Counted from the stretch's first letter, positions 11,448-23,270 are shown. The stretch is DNA of 64,000 nt from Diplolepis rosae (GCA_030998225.1 JAPYXD010000714.1:7254001-7318000), one strand, 5' to 3'. A program made the numbers and translations. Notes: a model not told the origin generated them from the letters alone.

Positions 11448-12020
11448 TCAACGATAATATCCTGCTAATTCTAAAAATTGTTTAACATTCTTTTGTGTTT
11501 TTGGAACTGGAAATTCTTTTACTGCTATTATTTTTTCGGGGTCGAGTAGAACTCCATTTTTATCAATTATATGACCTAAATATCCTATCTCAGGGCGTAG
11601 AAATTCACATTTGTCTGGTTGTAAATGAATGTTTGCTTTTCGAAGACGTTGTATTAAATTATTAAATTTTTTCTCATGTTCTTTTAGTGTATCAGCAAAT
11701 ATGACTATGTCGTCAAGATATACAAAGAGTTCTGTCCCTAATAATCCAGTTAAAGTAATATCCATTAACCTTTGAAATGTTACGGGAGCGGTTTTTAAAC
11801 CAAAGGACATTCTATCAAATTCATAATGGCCATGAGGTGTAGAAAATGCAGTTTTATGAGAGTCTTTGTGGTCCATTTTTATATGTTGAAAACCCGTAGC
11901 TAAATCGGATACTGAAAAATATCTGGCAGATCCGAGTGAATCGAGTATATCATTTCTGTTAGGTAGTGGGTAAGAATCTCCGATTGTTTTTTCATTAAGT
12001 TTTCTGAAGTCATGAACCAT
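11448..12020 (-). pseudogene. gypsy reverse transcriptase domain
   Basis: RT palm and fingers, 190 residues open. It shows MVHDFRKLNEKTIGDSYPLP, then FSVSDLATGFQHIKM (first Asp), FDRMSFGLKTAPVTFQRLM and LFVYLDDIVIFA with the catalytic YLDD. It closes with CEFLRPEIGYLGHII and KQFLELAGYYR. These are Ty3/gypsy blocks in standard order. The upstream continuation (to 12176) is shifted in frame. Confidence 0.9.
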
Positions 12021-12539
12021 TCGCCATTTTATTTTACCTTTAGAGTCTGGTATTTTAGGAACAATCCAAACTGGAGTGTTATACAGTGATTGTGAAGGTT
12101 TTATTATTTTATTCTTTAATAAGTCGTCAACTTGTTTTGTAACTTCTTCTTTATGAACAGGGGGAAATCTATATTGTCATGAAAAAATTGGAAAATCATC
12201 TGTAGTTGGAATTGAATGTTGCAAAACGTTAGTAGCTTCAAGTGGTTCTCCTGGGATTCGAAATCTGTCTGCACTGTTAATAATTAATATTTCTACATGT
12301 TCGTATTCGTCTTGATTCAAATGATCCAAACGAAGAGGTTTTTTGATGCATTCTATTCTTTCTTCAACTGTTATGTTAAAAAATCTGCATGGATTGTCGA
12401 AAAAATTGTCGGTTTTTAAGAAGCTATTCAGAATTTGGTTAGATAAATCGTCATCACTTAAGTTTTTGAAATTGCTTGATTGACATGTACTCATAACATC
12501 CTTCAATAAAATGTGATGATGGAATGTTACTTCCATCAA
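12021..12539 (-). pseudogene. gypsy pol segment before the RT
   Basis: A 120-residue piece (12539-12177) ends in NVLQHSIPTTDDFPIF, the short conserved stretch that precedes the RT fingers in gypsy elements. It continues to 12021 in a shifted frame. There is no protease motif (DTG/DSG type) upstream: the piece runs straight into gag sequence at about 12490, so the protease has been lost by deletion. Confidence 0.7.
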
Positions 12540-12783
12540 ATAAGGGTACTACTTCTAACGCGTCGCGTAAGGATACTTGTTGATTATTAGGTAGGACCAT
12601 GTCGTTGTTTATAATTGGATTAACGTTTTTTGCAGGATTGTTGTGAACAATTTGTTCCATTTGATCGTTGTCGGTACTATTATCGTCGCTATCGTGATTA
12701 CTTAAAATTGTTTGGCGTGTAAGAGATTTTTCTGATAAATTTATTTTAGTTCTTTCTTCAACTGTATTTTTTGGAATTATCAT
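12454..12783 (-). pseudogene. gypsy gag, N-terminal remnant
   Basis: An ATG at 12783 opens a frame that is Asn/Asp-rich, then reads SLRDALEVVPLFDGSNIP and HFIEGCYE. The same segment opens the capsid part in copy B (61225-61140). After the Cys-Tyr-Glu the copy-A frame leaves gag abruptly, while copy B continues with a normal capsid region. This places a gag-to-pol deletion near 12490. Confidence 0.75.
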
Positions 12784-13609
12784 TGAACTAAGTCTTATAA
12801 CTGACTAACTAACTTATATCTTCGTTGTCAATATAAGTAGTTTCGTTTTTTAATGTTTCGTCTTGATCAATTGATCCACAAATAATACTTGAATTACTTT
12901 TAAATTTGAATTACGCCAATTATTCGATTCGGATAAATTGCTCGTTATAGTCATTGACCACAATTCTTAAAATAATATGCCTTAATTCTACCAATTTCCA
13001 TGTGCTTACAAAAAAATATTCATTTAGAATTTTTGTTTCAAAATTATTGTTATTGAAAATAATTTTGGTCTTTGTCTTACCTGGGATACTTAATGTGTTT
13101 TTTACCCTGTGCTTTATTATATATATATAATTGTCGAATCCTATGGGTCATAAATGATTTTTAAATAATTGTTACAATCACAGAAAAAAATTTTATTATA
13201 TTTTTTATTATACACACATAAACAAAGTTATAAAATATACAGAATTTTAGTAATGCAAGATTGGACAAGCCTGACTCAAGCACAACATCTTGGTCAATCT
13301 TTTGCAATTGAAAATATTCTGTTAGTCAACAGAGTTGAAATAGAAGTTTCAAACCATACTGCATGAGCACTTGAATTTTGCCTTACCCAATTGATCGTAA
13401 TCAAATGGTGACCACTCAACGAATTTAAAAAGGACTTATAGTCTCGTGTGCTTTTTTCTCTCGTTTTAACTCGAATTAGAACTTAGTTGACAGTTTAGAA
13501 TTAAAGAAGTATGAGATTAGACAGGCATGACTCAAGCACAAAATCCTATGTAATCCTTCTACTTTAAGAAATTCAGATGATAAAATTTCAAATAAAAATA
13601 AGTCGTTTG
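12784..13609. other. AT-rich gypsy leader, no gene
   Basis: Lies between the gag start and the tandem-repeat block. No supported coding frame. The 65-residue plus-strand frame at 13169 is antisense to the element and looks like chance. Probably part of the untranslated leader of gypsy copy A. Confidence 0.45.
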
Positions 13610-14040
13610 ATCACTTAGGTTAGCCTCAAGGTCAGATCCCTGCGTAAATCAACAGAATTTATTTTATTTTAACACAGTTCGTACAAAACAACAAGAAATA
13701 AGGAAATTAAACAATTTTTCAAATAAAATAATTATTTAATCCCTAAGGTTAGCCTCGAGGTCAGATCCCTTTGTGATTTGATAAAATTATTTTATTTTAA
13801 GCAATATGCCTGTGAAATTTCAAAAAAATGACATGATTATTTAATCACTCAAGTTAACCTCAAGGTCAAATCCTTTCGTGATTTTATCAAATTTATTTTA
13901 TTTTAAGCAATATGAGTGTAATTTTTTAAATCAAATCAAATGATTATTTAATCACTCAGGTTAGCGTCAAGGTCAAATCCCTTTGTGATTTTATCAAATT
14001 TATTTTATTTTAACAAAATATGTGTGAAATCAGATAAGTT
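13610..14040. repeat. Four diverged tandem copies of a ~105 bp unit
   Basis: Units start near 13615, 13735, 13840 and 13945. Each carries a core of the type CAGGTTAGCCTCAAGGTCA, then ATCCCTTTGTGATTT and TTTATTTTATTTTAA. They lie between the gag start and the partial 5' LTR. Tandem repeats in the leader are known from several insect LTR retrotransposons. Confidence 0.8.
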
Positions 14041-14140
14041 ATAAGTGTAATTTATTAATTTTTGATTCCTAGTAATTATAAAATTTCGATATCCCATTCA
14101 CTAAATAAGTCTTTCCCGGGCCGATGCACCAAACAAGAGA

Positions 14141-14622
14141 TTGGGTTGGATAGCGGTAGAAATCTGGTGAAGCTGGACTAGACTGACTGGATTGCACTCG
14201 CGGTATAGTTTCGATGGCACTGGACTCGCGTTGGTTACATGGTAGAAATCGGACGTTGACTAACTAACTGAACTGAACTCTATTGGAACTTTCGCTTTTT
14301 ATAGAACTTTGAAAGGTCAACTATAACGAGTAACATGTTATGACCAGTCACATGCTATTACCATTCACATGCTATTACCAGTCGCATGTTATTACAAGTT
14401 ACATGCTATTACAAGTTACATGTTGTGACTGCAGTGTGTGTGGTAAATGCATGTAGTAGTGCGTTGGTACTGTAAGGCTTCATTCACTTTCTCCCTGGCT
14501 CAGTCGATTTGTTATCATGTATGGGTATTATAACGACACATGGTAATTTCATATTGATTTTCCTATTGATCTGTAGATTTGTCTATAACTTGCGTCGATA
14601 AAATCACATTTGCTGTAATGCT
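14141..14622 (-). repeat. Partial 5' LTR of gypsy copy A
   Basis: Matches 1131-1595 of the 3' LTR with few substitutions and one 17-base insertion (near 14432). Both LTR ends, and so the primer-binding site, are missing. The element is therefore truncated on this side, or its end was removed by a later deletion. Confidence 0.85.
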
Positions 14623-15212
14623 TTAAAATTTAAAAAATTTAAAAATTTACCCACCAAAAATATTTAGATGTAAGTGTACTGTAGTTGTGCATGTGTTTGA
14701 TAAATAATTTTTGAATCAGACTTTGCTTAGAATCAGCGTTGATTCGGGCTATGCATTCGATAGGTCTCTTAAATATGGGTAATGGACTATTGAGCTATCG
14801 CAGGACGCATGCATCTATTTCCCTACTAGGCGAATCGCGTTCAGCAGGAAAGCGACGTCTTCTTTCAACGCGTGAGAGGCCTTCTCCCTCTAACGCACGC
14901 AAGTTTTCAACTTAACCAATTCTTTTTAATTCTAATGCCTCTACCGGACGCATGATGCACTTTTTATGTATGAAAAAAATAACCTTGTACACGGGCCGTG
15001 ATCATCCGTGCATGTACAGTCAGTAAGACGCGGGGAAATCAACCCATCTAACCTACGTTATAGTCTTGGGCAGTTTTGGAGCCCTCATGGCACTTTACTG
15101 CTACAACGCTTTTTCTTTCCACTCCCTTAGAGTCAACGACAAATCAGTGCTATATTCGGTCATAAAAGGGGAGGTGAAGACAATTAATGACTTTGTCGTG
15201 AGAATTTGCTCA
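14623..15212. other. No gene seen
   Basis: No supported frame. Part of 15070-15110 resembles 20035-20070 (shared TTGGAGCCCT and GCACTTT... blocks), so some dispersed repeat sequence may be present. Confidence 0.4.
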
Positions 15213-15448
15213 TTAACCCTTTGCACTCCAGTGGTGACTTTCACTCACCATGTGGTTTGAAGCCGCAACTCCAGAGGTGACTTTCGCTCAGTACTTTGTT
15301 TGGTGCTGCAAAACATCTCGAGTTGCTGGTTCGTCCGGACGAAAACGGCCTCAGGTGCAAACGGTTGAGTCCACAATTGGCCCGACTTACTAATGTTCCC
15401 TTTTAATAAGTGTTGTAAGGCCGGTAGCTGGCGCTCATTCAGGGTTAA
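15213..15448. mobile_element. piggyBac-type MITE with TTAA duplication
   Basis: TTAA at 15213-15216 and at 15445-15448 flank a 228 bp element that begins CCCTTTGCACTCC and ends GCGCTCATTCAGGG. TTAA duplications and ends of CCC...GGG are hallmarks of piggyBac-superfamily elements. No transposase is encoded. The inside has two direct copies of ACTCCAG(T/A)GGTGACTTTC (near 15226 and 15268). The terminal match beyond the first four bases is short, so the call leans on the TTAA and CCCT/AGGG ends. Confidence 0.65.
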
Positions 15449-16440
15449 GGGGTAATACCACTGTAGAAATTTCAAAAAGCAATATTTTTCAAATCCTTCA
15501 CGTGTTTCTCTAAATATTCACACGTAGATTAAGAATACATTTTTTATTTTGTTCCAGACTAAGTTTTGCACCCTGTGTGCTGCGTGCCGCAGAGCTCCTC
15601 CAAGAAAACTCACATTACGGAAATGTCTCCAGTGCTGACATTTTGTAACATTTCTTATTGAAAATTTGTAATTTTTTATTTCAATATATAAATAATAACT
15701 CACCAAATCATTATAATTGTTTTCCCTTTTCTTCCATCAAAAAAAAATTCTTGAAAAAACGTGTTTTTTTGGCGTTCACAGTAGTGTTACCCCTCAATGT
15801 ACTTGATTTTTTGACGCAAAATGGCCAACCTCTCAATCCAAAGGGTCAAAGTATGTTATTTCCAGGTGTAAGGAATATCCCCAAAAATGAGAACGGGTGT
15901 ACTTTCAGCTTAATAACAAGTTTCATTTTTTTTAGGTTTGCCGAAAATTGAAACGAACGTCCAGAAATAAATGTTTCGAGATTCGCAAGCACGAAGTTAA
16001 TTTGGTCAAATATTAGAACGTGAGATTTTTTTATGTTTCGCCACTCGTTGAAATCAAGAATTAATCGCGCGGAATTTTCTTCCCTTCATCGAGCCTAATC
16101 ATGAGTTTTAAACAAGCAATTTTTGAACCGAAATACGTCAAGAATTGCCTTATAATATGTGATCTCGAGGACTAGAGCACAATATTCCGGTGTGGCTCAT
16201 TACGAGCTAGGTGTAAATAAAATTATTAAAATTATAAGAGAATGGCGAGTGCGGAAGAGAAGGACAAATAATGAAAAATAAGGAAAAAATATATGCAACA
16301 TGAAGGGCTGGACCGTATACGTATATCGAATAGGTTTTTAAAATTTATCACCTGAGTTATACTAAAATGCACCCAAGCAAGAGACGAGCTCCATTTTCAA
16401 TTTTTAAACGCACACGTAACACTGGTCAACAGTCATATTG
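15449..16440. other. No gene seen
   Basis: AT-rich. Several short frames without recognisable content. Scattered similarity between 15760-15960 and 20270-20400 suggests old dispersed repeats. Confidence 0.4.
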
Positions 16441-18020
16441 CTGCAGGGCAGACAGTAACTTTTTTAGAGTAATTCGGGTGCGCTGAATTCAAAAATGACC
16501 ATAATTTTGCTCAATCAGCTCTTTGTTTTTGAAATATTGCAGAGAAACCTGTTTTCCCGATAGGCTATACTTTCAATTTTTATAATTATTATTTTTTTCG
16601 TGTACTTGGATCAAAATTGTTTCTCTATGTCGCTATGGGTATTATTGAAACTACAAAACCTAAAACTTAACACATGCACAATGTTTTTCTATTTTAAAAC
16701 CATGTTTGAAGCAAAATTTTATCGATTTTTCAGCCAAAATTTGTGAATTTTTCAGATTCAAAACCTTGTCACGCACACAATTTATATGCAATCAAAACGA
16801 AATTGACTGTGTTTGTAGTGTAACTTATCCACTTAATTTTTTCCAAATTTCAAGGCGATCGTATAAAAATTCACGAAGTGACAATGAAATCAACCACGCA
16901 TGGTAAAATCAGTAATTACAGTTATTACCGCCTTTGACGTATATACGACTCATTCAAAAAGTTCTAGGAGCAGTGTGAAAAAAAATTTGTAAAATTGATT
17001 TAACTTATATGATATTTTACGTCCGACTAATTTTCTTCATTCAGAAACACTTCAAAATTAGATAAATATATAAAATTAGGAAAAGACCCATTGGAAAAAT
17101 TTAAAATTTCAAATGTAGTTTATAAGATTCCATGCTTGGATTGTTCAAAAACGTATGTAGCCCAAACGGGAAGAATGCTTTTTGTCAGATGTGATGAACA
17201 TAAAAAAAACATCAATTTAAATGAAAAATACCACAATGTTGTTACAAAACATAGAATAAATAATAAAAATGATACAGTTTCTCAAAAAATTTTGATTGGG
17301 ATAATATTAAAATTTTACACAAAGAAACAAACTATTTCAAAAGAATAATTGCAGAGATGTTTTACATTTAAAAATGGAGGAAAAATAGTATTAATGTGAT
17401 GTCTGACTTAAAATATTATAACACTTCTTTTGACATTATTTTAGATCAGCTCATATAGAATTTAATTAACAAACTTATAATTTTGATTCTATATTCTTAA
17501 AAATTAAAATAGGTTTGATTTATTATTATAAAGTGGTTTTCCATTACTACGGCACTGTCAAATTCATCACATATAGATTTCAGTTTAGTATTTCTCAGTA
17601 TACTGGTATTAGCTTCTGTGAATCCACACTTTGAATACAAAAGTTCTAAATTAAGAAAAATGAAGTTAAGGTTCACCTGTCGTTGCAATAATTTTGTAAT
17701 AAGTACCTTTATGACTAAAAGGGAAAGAAAAAATATGTAATCAATAATTTGACCTCTTTGGTTTGTAAAAAGATTTCGACGATTGTTTAACATGCACCGT
17801 ACAATACTTTTTCTCTCATCATTCAACTGTTTCCGAAAAAAGTAACGATTTTGATCTAAGTACACAAAAAAAATAATTATAAAAATTGAAAGTATAGCCT
17901 ATCGGAAAAACAGGTTTCTCTGCAATATCTCAAAAACAAGAGCTGATTGAGCGAAATGATGGTCATTTTTGAATTCAGCGCACCCAAATTACCCTAAAAA
18001 AGTTACCGTTTACCCTGCAG
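16441..18020 (+). mobile_element. Penelope-like element remnant with inverted terminal repeats
   Basis: The outer arms 16441-16619 and 17847-18020 are reverse complements of about 175 bp with few mismatches, both ending in CTGCAG at the outer edge. Between them a plus-strand coding remnant carries a GIY-YIG-like nuclease region (17051-17458) of the kind found at the C-terminus of Penelope-like retroelements. Penelope elements are known to carry long terminal repeats in either direct or inverted order, so the layout is consistent. The RT part is not visible. An alternative is a foldback transposon that captured a Penelope fragment. Confidence 0.6.
17051..17458 (+). pseudogene. GIY-YIG-like endonuclease, C-terminal part of a Penelope-like protein
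   Basis: In-frame from 17051 it reads KLDKYIKLGKDPLEKF, then SNVVYKIPCLDC and TYVAQTGRMLFVRCDEHKK. VVYKI and YVAQT occupy the GIY and YIG positions, and CLDC matches the Cys pair usual in Penelope-like versions. A frameshift near 17290 leads to FDWDNIKILHKETNYFKRII and a tail of SDLKYYNTSF, ending at the TAG at 17456-17458. This order is characteristic of Penelope-like C-termini. The Gly of YIG is replaced by Ala and the frame is broken, so it is inactive. Confidence 0.8.
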
Positions 18021-20687
18021 CAAACAGAAAATCTTTTTTTGTCGAATCTTTAACCTTTAAGCTGCGGGCAAATTCCAGTACAAATCAACCTCTTATAAAG
18101 TGCAAAATTTATACATAAAATCACTGGATATCTCAGGTAGAGTCCCCGACCTGACTGCTAGTCGATATATCGACCATCCCCGTAGCTAAAATGATAAACC
18201 AACCTAAGTGTAGGTCTTTAGACCGAACTGTTTTTTGGTGATTTTTAAAAGCCTTTATCACCTTGGTTTATCTCTGATTCGTTGCAAATTATTCCTACTT
18301 TTCTGCAATTTTCCCATAGGAAGGCCTGTGGAATCGCCTGAATTCGTAATAATTACGCATAGGGGACCAATGGGAATAGTCAAAAATATTGCCATCAAAA
18401 ATATATATCCCGTTTAGTTTTCGAGAAAAATGCTCTTTTGCCCTTCCGTGCATTTTGAGATAAAAGGGAAAGAGACGACGCTAGTGTTAATAGAGGAAGA
18501 CAAGTCCACGTGTCTCCATTTCGTAAACAGACTTGTCACGCGGTCAGGAGCCAGGATACAAATATCAATATTTTCGGGAGTGTAAACGCCCTCAGCGATT
18601 ATGGGACTTCATATTAAAACATGCTTAATATGATTACTTGATATTAGTTGAGACGGCCCAGCCTCAAGTTTCCGCCTTTTGCGGGAAAACGGGAACGAAA
18701 GCCACGAAAATAGAGTCGACATAAGAACAATCTCAGTGACACGAAACTCGCACGAACGAATTGCGAGGTTTCGTTAAGTTTTCACTCCGCAATTAAAGGT
18801 TTACTTCCAAACCGGAAGTGCATGTGGCACGAACGAGGCGATCTGCTTTTCATGGATATTTTCGTTCGTACTCTTAGCAAGCGCCACACTAACCTGTGGT
18901 CGCTGCCACGCAACCGATCACCTACGTTAAGCAGCTCTGTGCCCGCAGCAGTCTGGATGGGCGTCCCACATCCATTTATTTTTTTGTTCCAGGTTTTACC
19001 TGTTTTATCTTTACTTTATTTATTGTCTTTCTTTCTTTAAGTAACCAGCTTATTTAAAATAAATAAAAAAACAATTAAATATTAATAATAAATAAAAAAT
19101 CCGCAGACTGCGTTGAACAACTCATATTGTATGTTATATCATTAGTATGTTAGATATTGCACTATATGATTATAATATATCATACAAGTGTATCTATTAT
19201 ATAGTTGTAGTTTTATTTATGCAAAAACACGTACGAGAATCGAAAATTTAATAAATTAACGTGGGTTTCATAAAAGTATGGATCCTATGAATTACTGGTA
19301 GCGTGCCGGGAGAGACGGCGTGGGGGAAGAACGTACTCCCTGTCAGCGCACAGTATGCCTTCTCACATTAGCGCATACTAGTTTTCAAACACCTCCACTG
19401 AACGTAATTCGCTACCTTTTACAATATGAAAAATTTCGTAAGAATCGCGAAAACGTTATCTTTTATTTGACACCGATCTCAACGTCGAAAACGGTCTGAA
19501 AAGGGGTGAAAACATCGGATATAAATCTCACAATTAATCGATTAAATTGAATTTGATCGCAGTCGCTAATTGAGGCGCGCGCATATTAATTAAGGGGGGA
19601 AATTATTAAAGAGGTGGAAAACCGAGGTAACGTGCTTGGTTGCGGATCATCGAAATTCATTCCAGGCGTGCAGCCTTCAAATGTGAAAGCACGAGTCGAC
19701 ACCGAGACATTTTATTTCATTATTCTAGACCTTGGGCTCGAGTATGTTCACCTGCATCTCACGATCACGTGAACAACTTTGAGAATCGGATCGTTTATGT
19801 TTCCCGGTCCCCCCTTTAGGTTAGGGATCTTTTCGATTACTTTTATTAAAAAAAATTCTCCGTTTGTTTTTATAAATTCACGCGGGGGTTTTTATTTGAA
19901 AATAGCTGACTGTAAGCTCTACGATTAGAAACCTGGCTTGTGGTCAACCCGGGAAGCGATTATCTGTGGACTCGCAAATAGTGAGACTCGGAGAAAGCTC
20001 CCCAACCTTATAAACAATTAGCGTCGAGCAGTATTGGAGCCCTAAGTGCACTTTGCTGTGACGGCGTGCCTTTTTTGTGTTCCAATTGGGTCAACCACGA
20101 GCAAGGACGGTTTAAATATTTATTTTGGGAGGAGAAGCAAATTATGAACTCGTCGGGAGCATATGCTCACAATTTACAAAATTTGGACCGACAAACTGAT
20201 GCTTCAATAAGCAATAAAAAGTTTAAATTTAGGGCGAATCATGGGTTGGAGTGTTTGTAAAATTTGTGAGTCAAATTAACTGGCAAAAAAAGTCCGTTTC
20301 GCGATCCAAAAGTCAAAAAAATGTTTATTTTCAGATGTAGGGAAAAATCCCCCAAATTAAAACGTGTTCAAAAGATGTAGCCGCCCGAAATTAAAAGGGA
20401 AATTGACTAACGTAACTTTTTTTATGTATATTTCAGATAAAGAAAACACTTTATCAGAGCCGAAAAGTAAGGACAAGTTCGTTAACCAGCCACATCCAAT
20501 CAAAATTGAGGGATTGAGCACTACTTTTGTGTTTTTGAAAATAACTTTTTGAAAAACTCAAAAATTTCAACACTGGTTTTTGATAGTGCTCATATATCTC
20601 TACAAATTAGCCTGATAACATTTTTAGATTAAATCAAAATTAGAAATGTTACAGTATATTAAAACTTGAAAAAAGTCAATATCAAAA
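18021..20687. other. No gene seen
   Basis: No exon or transposon coding could be supported on either strand. Short frames at 18235, 18822, 20066 and 20364 show no known motif. It may be intron or upstream DNA of the calcium-channel gene, or old repeats. Confidence 0.4.
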
Positions 20688-21200
20688 TTCCATTTTCTAG
20701 TTATATTACAGGAGATACGAAAAAACGTTATGATACAATATTATTTTCTACATAAAGACCTACAAATTTTAATTGTAACATTTGTTCATAAGAAGCATAT
20801 TTTTCTTTTTAATTTAAAAGAAAACTATTGAAAATCCAAAATTCAATTTTTTAACAATAATATGTGAAATACGAAAAAAACGTAGGAATACAAAGTTGTT
20901 CGTTTCAAACATACCTACAAATTTTGTCTAGCACAGTTTCTGAAGAAACATATATTTTTCGTTTCAATTCCAAAAAATACGATTAAAATTCAAAAATTCC
21001 ATTTTTTAGACAAAATATATGATACATAAAAAACGTTTAGATGAAAAAATATTTGCCTGTATGAGGTCTACACATGCTTCTTAAGAAATTTCTCGACAAG
21101 ATGTATATTGTATGATTTGATTTTTAATATCAAAAAAATTCTATTTTTTTCACCAAAATGTGTGAGGTACGAAATAAGCGTTGTTCTGCAAAATCGTTTC
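20688..21200. repeat. Tandem repeat, ~150 bp unit, four diverged copies
   Basis: Units begin near 20688, 20842, 20997 and 21139 with TTC(C/A)ATTTT(C/T)TAG-like starts. Each then has AATATGTGAAATACGAAAAAA-type and CTACAAATTTT-type blocks. The spacing is 154, 155 and 142 bases. The copies are clearly diverged, so the array is old or relaxed. Confidence 0.75.
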
Positions 21201-22977
21201 CTTAAATAAAGTAATAAATTAATTTAAGTTAATTTCATCATGTAATTTATTAAAAAGTTACTGAAATGTATACAGAAAATCGAGCGCGAAGCATGAGTGT
21301 CATGATGAGAATGTGTTCCTAAAGGCCGATAGAGCCTTAAGTAAATTAAATTTCCTGTTTCACTTAAACTGAAAAATAAATTTAGTGAATTTGAGAAATT
21401 TAGTAATTTTAAATTATAAGAAATAAACTTAAATGTAATATGTAGATTGACATTTATTTGGGCACTTTGCGCTATCAAGTGAGACCGCGTACGAATGTGG
21501 AGAAAGAATGAAAGATATCGTGGAAAAATCTAAAAGAAAAACATCCCCCCTCTACTTACAAAATAATTTGACAAAGAAACTTATATGGATATATTGCGAA
21601 AAAAACTAAAAAAAGTCTAAATGGTATCGATTCGCGTGCGCACTTTAATCAGGAGCTCGTACTCTAATCGTTATCATATATCGTCAATTTCAGACGAGAT
21701 TAAGTCACGAAATGGTTAGAATAAGTACCAAACATAGATTGAGAGATACTCAATTGTGCGTTAAAAATCCAAGTGCTTTTTCACAATGTCTCTTAATGCC
21801 TTGAGTTAAAACATTCGACCGGCTTTGTCTGTGGATGATATAGTAGCGTCTCTACGCGCCTAATTTTGCAGCCTTTGCACCTACCATGAGCCATGGTTTT
21901 TCGATCACACCATCGTCGATTCCTTCAGGAGCTTTTGCATGCTCTATCTTGCAACGTTGCTAAATATCGCCCGGCTGAAAATAGCGGGTAGTAAGACGAT
22001 GCTTTATTTTGTCCACCTTTAAATGTCGCGCTTGAGGCTGATCACGTGTCTTAGCCTGGGCTGTAGGATGATCTTTTCCAGGGAGGACTATCTTCCGGGA
22101 ATTCATACCCAGATGAATGGGGTCAGGTATTGAATTCGCATAATGGTGGTAAAGAAGACCGTTCTCTACTTCCTATATAAGAAACGATATGTTTACATCA
22201 CTCCAGTTTGATAGGGAAGTTTGCTCCAAATGATAGAATTCTTCCACTCCTCTTGAAAAGGTTTGATGTCTTTGAAGTATTTTTATTCTATTGGGTCACG
22301 TTATCAAACACTACAGGATTTAAAAAAACATTCAATTTAATCGAAACGATTTTGATTACGGACTTAGCAGTAAGAGAAAATAGACATGCTAAAGCATGGT
22401 TGGAAGAAGAAGATGGTACTTCGTTGGAAAAAATGTGTATTATTCATAATGTAATTTCGCTTTTGAACTTGCCGCAAATGTAATTTGCTTTGTTAATATT
22501 ACCACGATATGCCTGATCCCTTTTGGCATAGAGACCATGATTAAAATCGTTAGAAATAGATCGGAGGTTTGTTTTCATCTTGTATGCGTATAAAGGGTGA
22601 CCCGATAGAATAGAAACAGTTCAGATACATTAAATTCTGACGAATAAGGTGAGTGATTTTTTTTATAGAGCCAGGTTTCCATGCGACAGAGTATGAACAT
22701 ATTATATTATTATGTAATGTAATGCAGCTTTCTTTATTTTGTTAACCCTTATAGGAAAATAGAGTTTTGAACATTTATTTTATTGTTGGTACAACTTTAA
22801 TCACCTGATAAGTCATATTTGTGTTGGGCTGGCACTAATATCCACGAAATGGGACTACGCCCTGTGTTTCTTTAATGTACATGATGTACGGTCTCCACGG
22901 AATTAGAAAGAATAATGTAAAAAAAATTTCAACTAAGAGATCAGAACGAACGTAATGATATTACTGTTTATTTACAG
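21201..22977. other. Probable intron 5' of the pore exon; no gene seen
   Basis: Ends at the acceptor TTTATTTACAG before 22978. No calcium-channel motif (for example S4 arginines or S5) is visible upstream within the window. The frame at 22208-22483 has no recognisable content. Confidence 0.5.
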
Positions 22978-23270
22978 AATGTAGCGACGAAATTCCATGC
23001 CAAGGTTTAGGAGAACACGCGCATTTTCGGAATTTCGGTATCGCCTTTTTGACTTTATTCAGAGTAGCCACTGGTGACAATTGGAACGGAATTATGAAAG
23101 ACACCCTGAGAGATAATTGTGATGATTCTGAAGACTGTGTAAAAAATTGCTGTGTTAACTCTATAATTGCTCCTATATTTTTTGTGATATTCGTTTTGAT
23201 GGCTCAATTTGTCCTTGTAAACGTTGTGGTAGCAGTGTTGATGAAACATTTAGAGGAAAGTCACAAACAG
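22978..23270 (+). CDS. T-type calcium channel alpha-1 subunit, exon for domain IV pore loop and S6
   Basis: Voltage-gated T-type (Cav3) channels pass low-threshold Ca2+ current across the plasma membrane. This 293 bp exon follows TTTATTTACAG and ends at ACAG|GTTTGT. After two bases completing a codon it encodes 97 residues: an extracellular Cys-rich turret ([20 protein letters not shown]), the pore helix and filter [15 protein letters not shown], a Cys-rich loop ([11 protein letters not shown]), and S6 [20 protein letters not shown]. The Asp in TGDNW is the domain IV filter residue expected of the EEDD filter of T-type channels; high-voltage channels have Glu. The frame is open and well kept, so this is an intact host exon. 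The Drosophila orthologue is Ca-alpha1T. Reading on past the donor reaches a stop by 23330. Confidence 0.93.

Larger units (their letters stand above)
711..14622 (-). mobile_element. Ty3/gypsy LTR retrotransposon (copy A), degenerate and interrupted
   Basis: Minus-strand element read from right to left: partial 5' LTR (14141-14622), leader with tandem repeats, gag remnant (12783-12454), region before RT (12539-12177), reverse transcriptase (12020-11448), RNase H (11345-10779), RNase H-integrase linker (10700-9545), an R1-clade insertion (9544-4119), integrase (about 4080-3120), 3' non-coding DNA, a polypurine tract and a complete 3' LTR (1663-711). The order gag-RT-RNase H-integrase is that of Ty3/gypsy (Metaviridae-type) elements, not Ty1/copia. 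Stops, frameshifts and a gag-to-pol deletion (protease and most of gag are absent) make it non-functional. A second copy of the same family lies at 59505-61227. Confidence 0.88.

Noticed and set aside
17497..17865. 122-residue minus-strand frame
   Set aside because: It has no recognisable motif and runs into the inverted terminal repeat of the Penelope-like remnant.
22208..22483. 91-residue plus-strand frame just upstream of the pore exon
   Set aside because: It lacks the S4 or S5 features expected of the preceding channel exon and has no good splice sites at its edges.
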